Assembly (NCBI RefSeq): GCF_010993975.1
Contig: NZ_JAACZO010000056.1
Span: 124,001 to 188,000 of the forward strand
Direction of reading: 5' to 3'
Source of the DNA: Halomonas faecis
GTDB lineage: Bacteria > Pseudomonadota > Gammaproteobacteria > Pseudomonadales > Halomonadaceae
Length of the DNA: 64,000 nt
Below are positions 38,405 to 47,388 of this stretch, piece after piece. Below the pieces are notes generated by a model. It was not told the origin of the DNA. It searched no databases and saw only the letters and a program-made list of their open reading frames with translations. Positions within the stretch are counted from its first letter, which is position 1, and each line of letters begins with the position of its first letter. The position numbers were made by a program, and so were the translations under genes.

Positions 38405-39426
38405 GGCGGGGCCCATGAAACCGCTGACATTGAGCTCGTCGGCCGGCACGGGCTTGGCGAAATAGTAGCCCTGATAGGCATGGCAACGCTGCGCCGCCAG
38501 GTAGCGCCAATGCTCGCGGGTTTCGACGCCCTCGGCGATGATCTGCAGGTCGAGTGCCAAGCCCATGGCAATGATGGTTTCGACGATTACCCTATCGTCC
38601 GGATCCTCGTGCAGGTCGCGCACGAAAGACTGGTCGATCTTGATCTGATCGAGTGGCAGCCGCTTGAGGTACTGCAGCGATGAGTAGCCGGTGCCGAAAT
38701 CATCCATGGCAAAACGCAGCCCCAGCTCCTTGAGGTGGTGCATGCGCTGAATGGTCTCCTCGACGTGACCGATCACGGCGCTCTCGGTCAGCTCCAGCTT
38801 GAGACGCCGAGGATCGGCGCCGGTGTGCGCCAAGATGTTGGCGACCCGCTCGACGAAATCCGGCTGCTGGAATTGCCGTGCACTGACGTTGACGGCCAGC
38901 GTCAACCCAGCGGTGAGCGGTGATCGCTGCCAGACGACCAGCTGGCGGCAAGCGGCTTCCAGCACCCAGTGACCGATCGGCACGATCAACCCCGTCTCCT
39001 CGGCGAGCGGAATGAAGTCGCCCGGCAGTTGGCCAAGTGTTCGCTCATCAACCGCCAGTTGGGTAGACCGGTGAGCGTGTCATAATAAGCTAGGCGGTGA
39101 ACCTCGCGCTCGGCACAGCGCCGCCGGCACTCTGCCTCGCGCCAGCGCAGCAATGCCGAAGCCAGCCGGCTGACCGGGCCACGGGCCCTGGCGGCCAGTG
39201 CCTCTACGGACGCCAGGGCAGTCAGATCGGAAGCCGGAGCTGCCAGAGCGAGGATGGCATCGCCGATGACCATCAGTTGACGATGCCGCCGAAAGGCCAT
39301 CAGGCTGGCCATCAGCAGCAGCACCGCCAGGCCCGCGCCCACCATCCAGGCCGGCAGTTGCCAGGCACCGACGCCGAACAGCGTAGCCGACACCAGCAAC
39401 AGCAACATGGGCAACAACAGCAGCAA
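38363..39426 (-). pseudogene. Remnant of a membrane GGDEF-EAL protein (internal deletion plus frameshift)
   Basis: Two adjoining frames look like the ends of one gene. The 5' part (39426 down to 38986) encodes two hydrophobic segments, a HAMP-like linker and only the beginning of a GGDEF domain (AYYDTLTGLPNWRLMSEHL). The 3' part, in another frame and readable from about 39030, picks up in the second half of an EAL domain (GDFIPLAEETGLIVPIGHWVL ... DDFGTGYSSL ... IAEGVE). The GGDEF core and the EAL motif are both missing, so most of the coding sequence is deleted. The 5' end also lacks a good start: an in-frame stop lies just upstream and only TTG is available at 39426. Confidence 0.85.
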
Positions 39427-39725
39427 GCGAAATCGGAGGGAGTCGTTTTCGTCTTCTCAAGATCTCTTGTCTCGCAGGCGGCTACATTGCCCGGTCCCAT
39501 GGTGAACCCGCCTGCTTCTGACCCCATATCTTAGGCGGCATATCATTTTTGTACAATTTATTGCCGCCATAGGTATCGGATTTGTACGATGATATTGCTA
39601 GTCCCATGTCGGGTACCCAGACACGGGCAAAGGGGGTATGCTCTGGGTCGCACCACCCTTTTACGATTCCCCTTCTCTCAAGCTACTTGCCTGACCCGAC
39701 TTGCTTCAGGACAAGGAGAGTGCTC
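39427..39725. other. Gene-free region with spaced TTGTAC elements
   Basis: About 300 nt without a convincing gene. TTGTACA at 39549-39555 and TTGTACG at 39582-39588 are 33 bp apart (three helical turns) in an AT-rich part; a GGGTACCC palindrome lies near 39609. They resemble the TGTACA boxes of the photolyase cluster at 48-49.5 kb. This is the upstream region of the PAS-GGDEF gene. Confidence 0.4.
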
Positions 39726-41060
39726 GTGACGTCCAACGGGCTCGACACCGCTCCCGGCAACGACTTCCGCCCCCCTCGGCCATTCCGCGACATCTGGGCC
39801 AATGCCGATTTCGACACTCTGCGCGAGAAGTTCTACCAGCTCTATATCGCCGTGGAGCAAAGTCCGGCGGCCACTGCCATCACCGACACCGAAGGCCGCA
39901 TCGAATACGTGAACCAGCGTTTCCTCGACGTCACCGGCTTCAGCCGCGAAGAGCTGCTCGGCAAGACACCTGCCATGATCCAATCGGGCATGACACCGGA
40001 GAGCGTCTATCGCGACATGTGGCAGACCCTGCGCAGCGGCCGGGTATGGAAAGGGGAGCTACAGAACCGCAAGAAAACCGGGGAGCTCTACTGGGAGTCC
40101 GAAACCATCACCCCGGTGCGTGACGATCACGGCCAGGTGGTCAACTTCGTGGCCGTCAAGGAAGACATCACTGAGCGCAAGCGCCAGGAAGACGAACTCA
40201 AGGTCATGGCCAGCGTGTTCGAGACGGGCCAGGCGACACTGATCACCGATCCGGACATGCGCATCGAAAAGGTCAATCAGGCCTTCACCGACATCACCGG
40301 CTACCACGCCGATGAAGTGATCGGGCAGACGCCACGGCTGTTCAAGTCAGGCGTGCACGACCGCGCCTTCTACGCTCGGCTGTGGGATGCGGTGCTGGAG
40401 ACCGGACACTGGCAGGGCGAAATTTGGAATCGCAACAAGTACGGCGATATCTATCCGCTATGGCAGTCCATCACCGCGGTACGCGACACAGCCGGCGAAA
40501 TCCGCCACTTCATCGCCGTGTTCCACAGCATCGCCGAGCGCAAGCAAATGGAGAGCGAGCTGGAGCGACAGGCCACTCGCGATCACCTCACCGGCACCCA
40601 CAACCGCCGGGCCTTCGACCAGGCCATTCGCCAGGCGATTCGCCACTCGGAACACAGCGGCGACGGCTTCTCGCTACTGCTGTTCGACATCGACCACTTC
40701 AAGGCCGTCAACGATACTTACGGGCACGACACTGGCGACGCCATTCTCAAGCGCTTGGCCAGTCGAGCTGGCGAAGGATTGCGCAGCACCGACCTGCTGG
40801 CACGCTGGGGCGGCGAGGAATTCGCCATTCTGCTGCTCGATACGCCGCTCAAAGGGGCCGCCACCTTTGCCGAGCGCCTGCGCGACCAGGTCGCCTCAAC
40901 GCGTTTCGAAGGGCTGACCATTACCATCAGCCTGGGCATCACCGAGTACCTGCCCGGCGACGACCTGGACAGCATGCTCGTCCGAGCCGACGACGCGCTC
41001 TATCGCGCCAAGCGCGGCGGCCGCAATACGGCCGTGGTCGCGACCGGCCAGCACGACTGA
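39726..41060 (+). CDS. Diguanylate cyclase with two PAS domains
   Basis: A predicted cytosolic c-di-GMP synthase of 444 residues: PAS1 at about 45-160 (AATAITDTEGRIEYVNQRFLDVTGFSREE), PAS2 at about 165-285 (ATLITDPDMRIEKVNQAFTDITGY), then GGDEF at about 290-440 with active-site GGEEF (RWGGEEFAIL) and DIDHFKAVNDTYGHD. No membrane helix is present, so a soluble ligand or cofactor on PAS is likely. GTG 39726 is chosen: AAGGAG at 39713-39718 gives 7-nt spacing; the frame itself is open from 39582. No inhibitory RxxD site is obvious before GGEEF. Confidence 0.88.
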   Translation: MTSNGLDTAPGNDFRPPRPFRDIWANADFDTLREKFYQLYIAVEQSPAATAITDTEGRIEYVNQRFLDVTGFSREELLGKTPAMIQSGMTPESVYRDMWQTLRSGRVWKGELQNRKKTGELYWESETITPVRDDHGQVVNFVAVKEDITERKRQEDELKVMASVFETGQATLITDPDMRIEKVNQAFTDITGYHADEVIGQTPRLFKSGVHDRAFYARLWDAVLETGHWQGEIWNRNKYGDIYPLWQSITAVRDTAGEIRHFIAVFHSIAERKQMESELERQATRDHLTGTHNRRAFDQAIRQAIRHSEHSGDGFSLLLFDIDHFKAVNDTYGHDTGDAILKRLASRAGEGLRSTDLLARWGGEEFAILLLDTPLKGAATFAERLRDQVASTRFEGLTITISLGITEYLPGDDLDSMLVRADDALYRAKRGGRNTAVVATGQHD

Positions 41061-41069
41061 CCCAGCGCA

Positions 41070-41519
41070 TCAGGTCACCGTGATCACCGTACAGGGAGCC
41101 GCATGCGACACCTTGTGCGAGACGCTACCGAGCAGCATGCCCTGCAGATTACTCATGCCACGACTGCCCATGACGATGGTGTCGACGCCGAGAGCCTTGG
41201 CTTCGGCGAGTATGACCTCGTTGGGCCTGCCCTCACGAACGTGCTCCTCGACGACGACCCCATCGAGGCTCACCGACCCGCGCGCCTGAGCAAGGACCTT
41301 TTCGGCGTCACGGCGCATGCGCTCGGCCAGCTGCGCTCGGCGCTCTTCCGTGAAGGGCACCCCCGGGGCACCGGCCAGTATGCCGATGTCATCGGGATAT
41401 TCGCTGACATGCAGCAGGTGAAGGGTGGCCGTGGCGCTGTGCGCCAGCTGCGCAGCCACCGACAGGGCTTTCTCGGCATGTTCCGACCCATCGAGGGGAA
41501 CCAATATGGCGTGTGTCAT
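41070..41519 (-). CDS. Universal stress protein, UspA family
   Basis: A 149-residue cytosolic protein (MTHAILVPLDGSEHAEKAL) with the ATP-binding signature of the nucleotide-binding Usp subgroup, G-x2-G-x9-G-S/T, seen as GSRGMSNLQGMLLGSVSHKV. The ATG at 41519 is used; the longer frame to 41555 adds an atypical start. It converges with the PAS-GGDEF gene (9-nt gap) and probably serves general stress survival. Confidence 0.9.
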   Translation of the reverse strand: MTHAILVPLDGSEHAEKALSVAAQLAHSATATLHLLHVSEYPDDIGILAGAPGVPFTEERRAQLAERMRRDAEKVLAQARGSVSLDGVVVEEHVREGRPNEVILAEAKALGVDTIVMGSRGMSNLQGMLLGSVSHKVSHAAPCTVITVT

Positions 41520-41610
41520 CGGCAATCCTGCCCTCCCGTGCATGATCGTTAGCATAACCCAAGGCTGCTCCTCCTCAGGTTAGACGCAACCGGGCAGACT
41601 CACCATGGCA

Positions 41611-43113
41611 TCACGACGCGGCCCAGCCGAAGCCCAGTACCGGCATGGCCAGCACGAACACCACCAGGGTGATCAAGAGGACGCCCACCAGGCTCACCAA
41701 CGCCCCGGCCCGCACCATATCGATCACGCGCAGCTTGCCGCTGGCAAACACCACGGCGTTGGGCGGAGTGGCCACCGGCAGCATGAAGGCGCAACTGGCT
41801 GCCATGGCGACCGGCACCGCGAGCAGCAAAGGGCTCGCCCCCAGGCTCACCGTCAGCGAAGCCGTCAGCGGCAGAATGGCCGCCGCCGTGGCCGTGTTGC
41901 TGGTCACGTGGCTCATCAGCATCACTACCGTCGCCACCAGAGCGACCAGGCTCCACGTCGGCCAGCGACCGAAGGTGGCGAGCCCTTCGGCCACCGCGGC
42001 GGCCAGACCGCTCGACTCGATGGCACTGCCCAGACTGAGCCCTCCGCCCACCAGTACCAGAACCCCCCAGGGCAGGTGGCGAGCACTCTCCCAGTCGAGC
42101 AGGAACTGGCGCTCGCGCCACCGGGCCGGCACCGCAAACAGCAGCACCGCAGCGATCATGGCGATGCCTGCATCGCTGAGCTCGATGCCGGGCAGCCAGG
42201 CCTGCAATAGGGGGCGAGTCACCCAGGCCATGGCCACCAGAGCGAAGATCGCGGCCACTCGCCGCTCCGGGCCGCTCATGCGCCCCAGATCGGCCGTCTG
42301 TTCCTCGATCAACGCCGCTACCCCGGTCAGCGGCTCGCGTGGCAGCGGATAGACAAGGCGAGTGAGCAGCCACCAGGCCAGAACCAGCAGCACCAGTGCA
42401 GGGGGCACGGCGAACAGCATCCATTGGGCAAAGCTGATTTCGATGGCATAGTTGTCGGCCATGAACCCCGCCAACAAGGCGTTGGGCGGCGTACCGATCA
42501 ACGTACCCATGCCACCGATGTTGGCCGCCAGCGCGATTCCCAACAGCAAGGTCAACGCCATGTGCCGGCTCGCCCCGACGCCGCCCTGGCGCTCCAGCAA
42601 TCCCAGCACCGAAAGGCCGATGGGTACCATCAAGGCGGCCGTGGCCGTGTTGCTCACCCACATGCTGAGGCCGGCGGTAGCCAGCATGAATCCCCCCACC
42701 AGTTGATGGGGGCGCGCCCCTGCCACGCGCAACACCAGCATGGCGATGCGCCGGTGCAGGCTCCAGCGCTGGATGGCCTCGGCCAGCAGAAAGCCACCCA
42801 GGAAGAGAAACAGCAAGGGGTTGGCATAGGGCGCGGCGACCTCACCGATGGGCGCCACGCCCATGGGCGGCAACAGCGCCACGGGCAGCAATGCGGTGAC
42901 CGCGATGGGCACCGGCTCGGCCACCCACCAGATCGCCATCCAGGCGGTCAGCGCCACCACCTGCCAGGCCGCCGCCGGCACCCCTTCCGGTGCCGGCAGG
43001 CTGGCCAGCGCCAGAGCCGACAGCGGGCCGCCCAGCAACCCAACCGCCAGCCAGGCGCGCTGGCGTCGTTCTGTCCGGGCCGCCTCGGCCGGTTCCTGTC
43101 GCGGTTCGTCCAT
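41611..43113 (-). CDS. DASS (SLC13) family dicarboxylate/anion:sodium symporter
   Basis: A 500-residue transporter with about 12 hydrophobic segments and both family hairpin motifs, SNTATAALMVPIG and SNTATAAAILPL (the SNT sites that bind substrate carboxylate and Na+). Likely substrates are C4-dicarboxylates such as succinate or malate; sulfate-type substrates cannot be excluded. A sodium-driven carrier fits a halophile. A small membrane protein gene lies 45 nt upstream on the same strand. Confidence 0.9.
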   Translation of the reverse strand: MDEPRQEPAEAARTERRQRAWLAVGLLGGPLSALALASLPAPEGVPAAAWQVVALTAWMAIWWVAEPVPIAVTALLPVALLPPMGVAPIGEVAAPYANPLLFLFLGGFLLAEAIQRWSLHRRIAMLVLRVAGARPHQLVGGFMLATAGLSMWVSNTATAALMVPIGLSVLGLLERQGGVGASRHMALTLLLGIALAANIGGMGTLIGTPPNALLAGFMADNYAIEISFAQWMLFAVPPALVLLVLAWWLLTRLVYPLPREPLTGVAALIEEQTADLGRMSGPERRVAAIFALVAMAWVTRPLLQAWLPGIELSDAGIAMIAAVLLFAVPARWRERQFLLDWESARHLPWGVLVLVGGGLSLGSAIESSGLAAAVAEGLATFGRWPTWSLVALVATVVMLMSHVTSNTATAAAILPLTASLTVSLGASPLLLAVPVAMAASCAFMLPVATPPNAVVFASGKLRVIDMVRAGALVSLVGVLLITLVVFVLAMPVLGFGWAAS

Positions 43114-43158
43114 CGCCTATCTCCTGAATGCCGACATCGCTGGCGAAAAGCGCGCGAC

Positions 43159-43404
43159 TCAAGGCGTCTCGTCATCGTCGAGGGCGGCCAGGCGACGGTC
43201 CAGCGCCTTGCGCGCTCGGTTGCGCCGATACAGGCGAACCACCGCGATGGCCAGCGCGCATAGCACCATGGCGGCCAGCGTCCAGCCCTGCCAGGGTCGA
43301 GCGGCATCGCCCATCAACGTTTCCAGGGTGATGATCAGGATGAAACCGCAGGCCTGACTGGCAATCGCCAGAGCACGCAGGGTATCGAAAGCTTGCTTGG
43401 CCAT
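43159..43404 (-). CDS. Small membrane protein of unknown function
   Basis: An 81-residue protein (MAKQAFDTLRALAIASQACG) with two predicted membrane helices and a basic, then acidic C-terminus (RLYRRNRARKALDRRLAALDDDETP). ATG 43404 with AGGAG is chosen over the upstream 43440. It probably shares an operon with the DASS transporter and could be an accessory subunit; I recognise no named family. Confidence 0.65.
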   Translation of the reverse strand: MAKQAFDTLRALAIASQACGFILIITLETLMGDAARPWQGWTLAAMVLCALAIAVVRLYRRNRARKALDRRLAALDDDETP

Positions 43405-43525
43405 GAAAGCTCCTGCCAGGTGACACGTCCCGCCACGCACAGTAGGCTTGGCCAGACGTCGTGACGCAAGTCCGTGATTCTACCCGGTCCCGCCGCCCGC
43501 GCCGACCCGTAACGGAGCCCCTTCC

Positions 43526-44326
43526 ATGGACGCTATCGCCCTTGGCCCCGTGCTGATTTCCATGCCGCGCCTGTACGCGCTGGTCTGCGCTGCGCTACTG
43601 CTCGTTGCCGCCTGGCTGCTGCTGGGCCTCTCGTCGGCCGCGCGAGCGCACTGGTTCAACGGCCTGATGCTGACCTGGCTGGTGGGCGCCCGGCTGGGCC
43701 ATGTGGCACTCAACCTGGATGCCTACACTGCCGCGCCGCTGGATGTCCTCAAGCTGTGGCAGCCCGGTTATCACGGTCTGTGGGGACTGCTCGCGGCCCT
43801 CGTCTGGACCGGCTGGACCCTGCGCGACCACCTGCTGCGCCTGATCGGCGCCATGGCGCTGACGCTCGGCGCCTCGGTGCTGTGGCTGGTGCTCGTCACC
43901 CTGGCTCCACTGGGCAGCGATGGCGGCCTGCGCGAACTGCCCGACCTCACCCTGGAGAACCTTGAGGGCGAAGCGGTCGAGCTGACGTCGCTGGCCGGCG
44001 AGCCCGTGGTGCTCAACCTGTGGGCCACCTGGTGTCCGCCCTGCCTGCGCGAACTGCCCCTGCTCGCCGAAGCCGATCAGCGCGACGACGTCACCGTGGT
44101 GGTGGCCAACCAGGGCGAAGAGCTGCTCCAGGTAACCCGCTATCTGGACGAGCAGGAGCTGAACTTCCGCTATCCGCTGCTCGACCCCAAGCAGGAACTG
44201 ATGGTGCTCAGCGAATCGCCGGGGCTGCCCACCACCCTGCTCTTCGATGCCGAGGGCCGCGTGGCCGAGCGCCACGTGGGCGAACTGACTCGCGCTCAGC
44301 TCGATGCCTGGCTCGATCACGACTAA
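43526..44326 (+). CDS. TlpA-like thiol:disulfide protein with an Lgt-like membrane domain
   Basis: A 266-residue two-part protein. The first ~130 residues are hydrophobic and contain a segment like prolipoprotein diacylglyceryl transferase (VGARLGHVALNLDAY then PLDVLKLWQPGYHGLWG), though shorter than Lgt and lacking its full HGGL motif. Residues about 140-266 form a TlpA/ResA thioredoxin fold with WCPPC (LWATWCPPCLRELPLL) and the cis-Pro loop GLPTTLL, placed outside the inner membrane. It probably reduces periplasmic disulfides. Confidence 0.85.
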   Translation: MDAIALGPVLISMPRLYALVCAALLLVAAWLLLGLSSAARAHWFNGLMLTWLVGARLGHVALNLDAYTAAPLDVLKLWQPGYHGLWGLLAALVWTGWTLRDHLLRLIGAMALTLGASVLWLVLVTLAPLGSDGGLRELPDLTLENLEGEAVELTSLAGEPVVLNLWATWCPPCLRELPLLAEADQRDDVTVVVANQGEELLQVTRYLDEQELNFRYPLLDPKQELMVLSESPGLPTTLLFDAEGRVAERHVGELTRAQLDAWLDHD

Positions 44327-44333
44327 CACCCTC

Positions 44334-44362
44334 TTAAGCCGCGCGGGGCTTTCAGGTAGAAT
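44334..44362 (+). promoter_or_regulatory. Possible promoter of rapA
   Basis: TTAAGC (44334-44339), 17-bp spacer, TAGAAT (44357-44362) in the 107-nt gap before rapA. A 7-bp hairpin (44376-44382 with 44392-44398) lies in the leader. Confidence 0.4.
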
Positions 44363-44433
44363 CCTCCGCCCCATGGCCGCCAGCCTCACGATGGCGGCTC
44401 GCGCACCGTGACATCGGCATCCTTCGAGGCAGC

Positions 44434-47382
44434 ATGAGCGACTTTTTCCCCGGCCAGCGCTGGATCAGCGACGGCGAGGCCGAACTCGGCCTGGGCACCA
44501 TCTTGAACAGCGATTCACGCAGCGTCACCGTGCTGTTCGGCGCCAGCCAGGAAACCCGAACCTACAGCAGCCGCCAGGCGCCGCTGACCCGGGTAGTGTT
44601 CGGCAGCGGCGACCGCATCCAGGCCGCCGATGGTTGGACGTTGACCGTCGACGATACCAAGGAGGTGAACGCTCTGATCGTCTACATCGGCGAGGACGAG
44701 CAAGGTGAACTCACCGAGCTGCCCGAGGCGCGCCTGGCCGACACCATGCAGTTCGACCAGGCCCGCGACCGCCTACTCACCGGCCAAGTCGACCGCAACG
44801 ACTGGTTCGACCTGCGCTTCCGTACCCTGCATCACCATCACCGCGTGGAGCAGAACCCAGCGCTGGGCCTGGCCGGCCCACGCATCGACCTGATTCCCCA
44901 CCAGCTCTACATCGCCGACGAAGTCTCGCGGCGCCATGCACCGCGGGTTCTCCTGGCCGACGAGGTGGGGCTGGGCAAGACCATCGAGGCAGGGCTTATC
45001 CTGCATCGCTTGCTGCTTACCGGCCGCGCCGAGCGCGCACTGATTCTGGTGCCGGCGAGCCTCAGCCATCAGTGGCTGGTGGAGCTGCTGCGCCGCTTTG
45101 CCCTGGAGGTGACGCTGCTCGACGAGCAGCAGAGCCAGGCCCATGGCGACACCAATCCCTTCGATGCCGGCCAGTTGATCCTCGCCAGCCAGGACTGGCT
45201 GTTCGCCAACCCTCACCGCCAGACCCAGGCCGCGGCCTGCGACTGGGATCTGCTGATCGTCGACGAGGCCCACCACCTCGACTGGAGCGAGGACCGGGTC
45301 GGCCCCGGCTACGCCTGCGTGGAGCGCCTGGCCGCCGAGAGCGAGGGCGTGCTGCTGCTCACTGCCACCCCTGAGCAGATGGGCATCGAGAGTCACTTCG
45401 CCCGCCTGCGCCTGCTCGACCCGGACCGCTACCACAGCCTGCCGGCCTTCCGCGAAGAGGAAGCCCACTACGTCGAGGTCGCCGATGCCATCGACGCCCT
45501 GGAGCGCCTGCCCGGTGCCGAGACCGACCGTCAGCGGGTCGCCGCGGTGATCGACGAACCCGACAGCCTGGCGCTGCTCGCCACCCTGGCCAACGCCGAG
45601 GCCGACGAGCCCCAGCGAACGACCGCCCGGGAGCAGCTGCGCGATCAGCTGCTCGACCGCCATGGCACCGGCCGGGTGATGTTCCGCAACAGCCGCCGCC
45701 ACGTGGGCGGTTTCCCCGAGCGCCGCCTGCACGTGGCGCCGCTGGCACCGCCTGCCGCCTACCGCCGGGTGCTGCGCAGACTGGCCCGCGACGAGGACTA
45801 CCTGGACGAGCTGCTGATCGAGACCGGCCTCGGCCATCCCGAGGTGCTGGTCTACCCGGACGCCATGTACCGGGCGCTGACCGATGACCCACTGAACGAG
45901 GAACCCTGGTGGCAGATCGACCCGCGGGTCACCTGGCTGCTGGAGCGCCTGGCCGATGACGGCGAGACAGGGCTCGCCGGCGACAAGGTGCTGGTGATCG
46001 CCCACGATCGCGAGACCGCCGAAGGCCTGGCCGAGGCGCTACGCGTGCTGGGCGGCTACCACGCTCCGCTGTTCCACGAAGGGCTCTCCCTGGTCGAGCG
46101 CGACCGCGCCGCAGCGGCCTTCGCCGACGAGGAAGAGGGCTGCCAGGTGCTGGTGTGTTCGGAGATCGGCTCCGAGGGACGCAACTTCCAGTTCTGCCGC
46201 CACTTGGTGATGTTCGACCTACCGCTGCACCCCGACCAGCTGGAACAGCGCATCGGCCGCCTGGACCGCATTGGCCAGCGCCATGCCATCGAGCTCCACG
46301 TCCCGGTGTTCGAAGCCAGCCCCGGCGAGCAGCTGCTACGCTGGTACCGTGATGGCATGGACGCCTTCAGCTCACCCCACGGCATCGGCAGCGAGATCTT
46401 CGATGCCTTCGGCGATGCCCTGGCGGATGCCCTGCTGGACGATGCGGCCCTGGATGAAGTGATCGAGGAGACTCGAGCGCTGTTCGAGAGCCGCCTGGCC
46501 GAGCGCGATGCCGGCCGCAATCGCCTGCTGGAGTGGGGCGCCTGCCGTTCCGAGCGCGCCGAGGCGGTGGCGGCGGAAATCCACGAACTGGACGAAGATC
46601 ACGCCCTGCCCCGCTACCTGGACCTGGCACTGGACATCTTCGGCGTCGACAGCCAGGAGCTGGGTGGCGGCATCCAGCATCTGGTGGCGGGACCGCAGAT
46701 GCTAGATGGCCTGCCCGGCCTGGCCAAGGGCGAGGAAGGTTTCTCCGCCACTTTCTCCCGCTCGCGGGCCCTGGCCCGGGACGACGTTCAGCGGCTTTCC
46801 TGGGAACATCCGTTGTTGCGCGAGATGATGGGGCGCATCCTCGACGGCACCATGGGCAACACCGCCCTGGCGCTGCTCGAGCACCCGACGCTGCCCGCCG
46901 GCCGCGTCATGGTGGAGCTGATCTACCGCACCCACTGCCCGGCACCGAGAAAGCTGCATCTCAACCGTTTTCTTCCGCCTACCGCCGTGCGCGTACTGCT
47001 CGACGAGTCCGGCGCCAATCTCACCGACAAGATCTCCTTCACGGGGCTGGCCAGGAACGTGAAAAAGGTGAAGAAGGCCATGGCCCGCGACCTGATCCGC
47101 AGCCGCCTGACGGTGCTGCGCGAGCTGCTCGATAGCGGGGAGGCCGAAGCGGAGCGCGAGCTGCCGAGCATCGTCGAGGCCGCCCAGGCCCGCATGCGCG
47201 AGGAGCTCGACGGCGAGCTGGCGCGCCTGATGGCGCTGGCACGACGCAACCCCGCAGTACGCGACGACGAGCTGACGGCGCTGCGCGACGAGCGCGCCGC
47301 GCTGGACGCAGCCATCGAAGGCACCCGCCTGCGCCTGGACGCCGTTCGGGTGGTCGTCACCGTCGGCGAGGAAGCGCGCTGA
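44434..47382 (+). CDS. rapA: RNA polymerase-associated ATPase RapA (HepA)
   Basis: SWI2/SNF2-family ATPase that recycles stalled or post-termination RNA polymerase. The 982-residue product has the N-terminal Tudor-like domains (MSDFFPGQRWISDGEAELGLG), helicase lobe 1 with Walker A LADEVGLGKTIEAGLIL and DEAH in VDEAHHLDW, lobe 2 with VCSEIGSEGRNFQ and EQRIGRLDRIGQ, and the RapA-specific C-terminal region. Length is near the E. coli protein (968). Confidence 0.97.
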   Translation: MSDFFPGQRWISDGEAELGLGTILNSDSRSVTVLFGASQETRTYSSRQAPLTRVVFGSGDRIQAADGWTLTVDDTKEVNALIVYIGEDEQGELTELPEARLADTMQFDQARDRLLTGQVDRNDWFDLRFRTLHHHHRVEQNPALGLAGPRIDLIPHQLYIADEVSRRHAPRVLLADEVGLGKTIEAGLILHRLLLTGRAERALILVPASLSHQWLVELLRRFALEVTLLDEQQSQAHGDTNPFDAGQLILASQDWLFANPHRQTQAAACDWDLLIVDEAHHLDWSEDRVGPGYACVERLAAESEGVLLLTATPEQMGIESHFARLRLLDPDRYHSLPAFREEEAHYVEVADAIDALERLPGAETDRQRVAAVIDEPDSLALLATLANAEADEPQRTTAREQLRDQLLDRHGTGRVMFRNSRRHVGGFPERRLHVAPLAPPAAYRRVLRRLARDEDYLDELLIETGLGHPEVLVYPDAMYRALTDDPLNEEPWWQIDPRVTWLLERLADDGETGLAGDKVLVIAHDRETAEGLAEALRVLGGYHAPLFHEGLSLVERDRAAAAFADEEEGCQVLVCSEIGSEGRNFQFCRHLVMFDLPLHPDQLEQRIGRLDRIGQRHAIELHVPVFEASPGEQLLRWYRDGMDAFSSPHGIGSEIFDAFGDALADALLDDAALDEVIEETRALFESRLAERDAGRNRLLEWGACRSERAEAVAAEIHELDEDHALPRYLDLALDIFGVDSQELGGGIQHLVAGPQMLDGLPGLAKGEEGFSATFSRSRALARDDVQRLSWEHPLLREMMGRILDGTMGNTALALLEHPTLPAGRVMVELIYRTHCPAPRKLHLNRFLPPTAVRVLLDESGANLTDKISFTGLARNVKKVKKAMARDLIRSRLTVLRELLDSGEAEAERELPSIVEAAQARMREELDGELARLMALARRNPAVRDDELTALRDERAALDAAIEGTRLRLDAVRVVVTVGEEAR

Positions 47383-47388
47383 AGGCAT

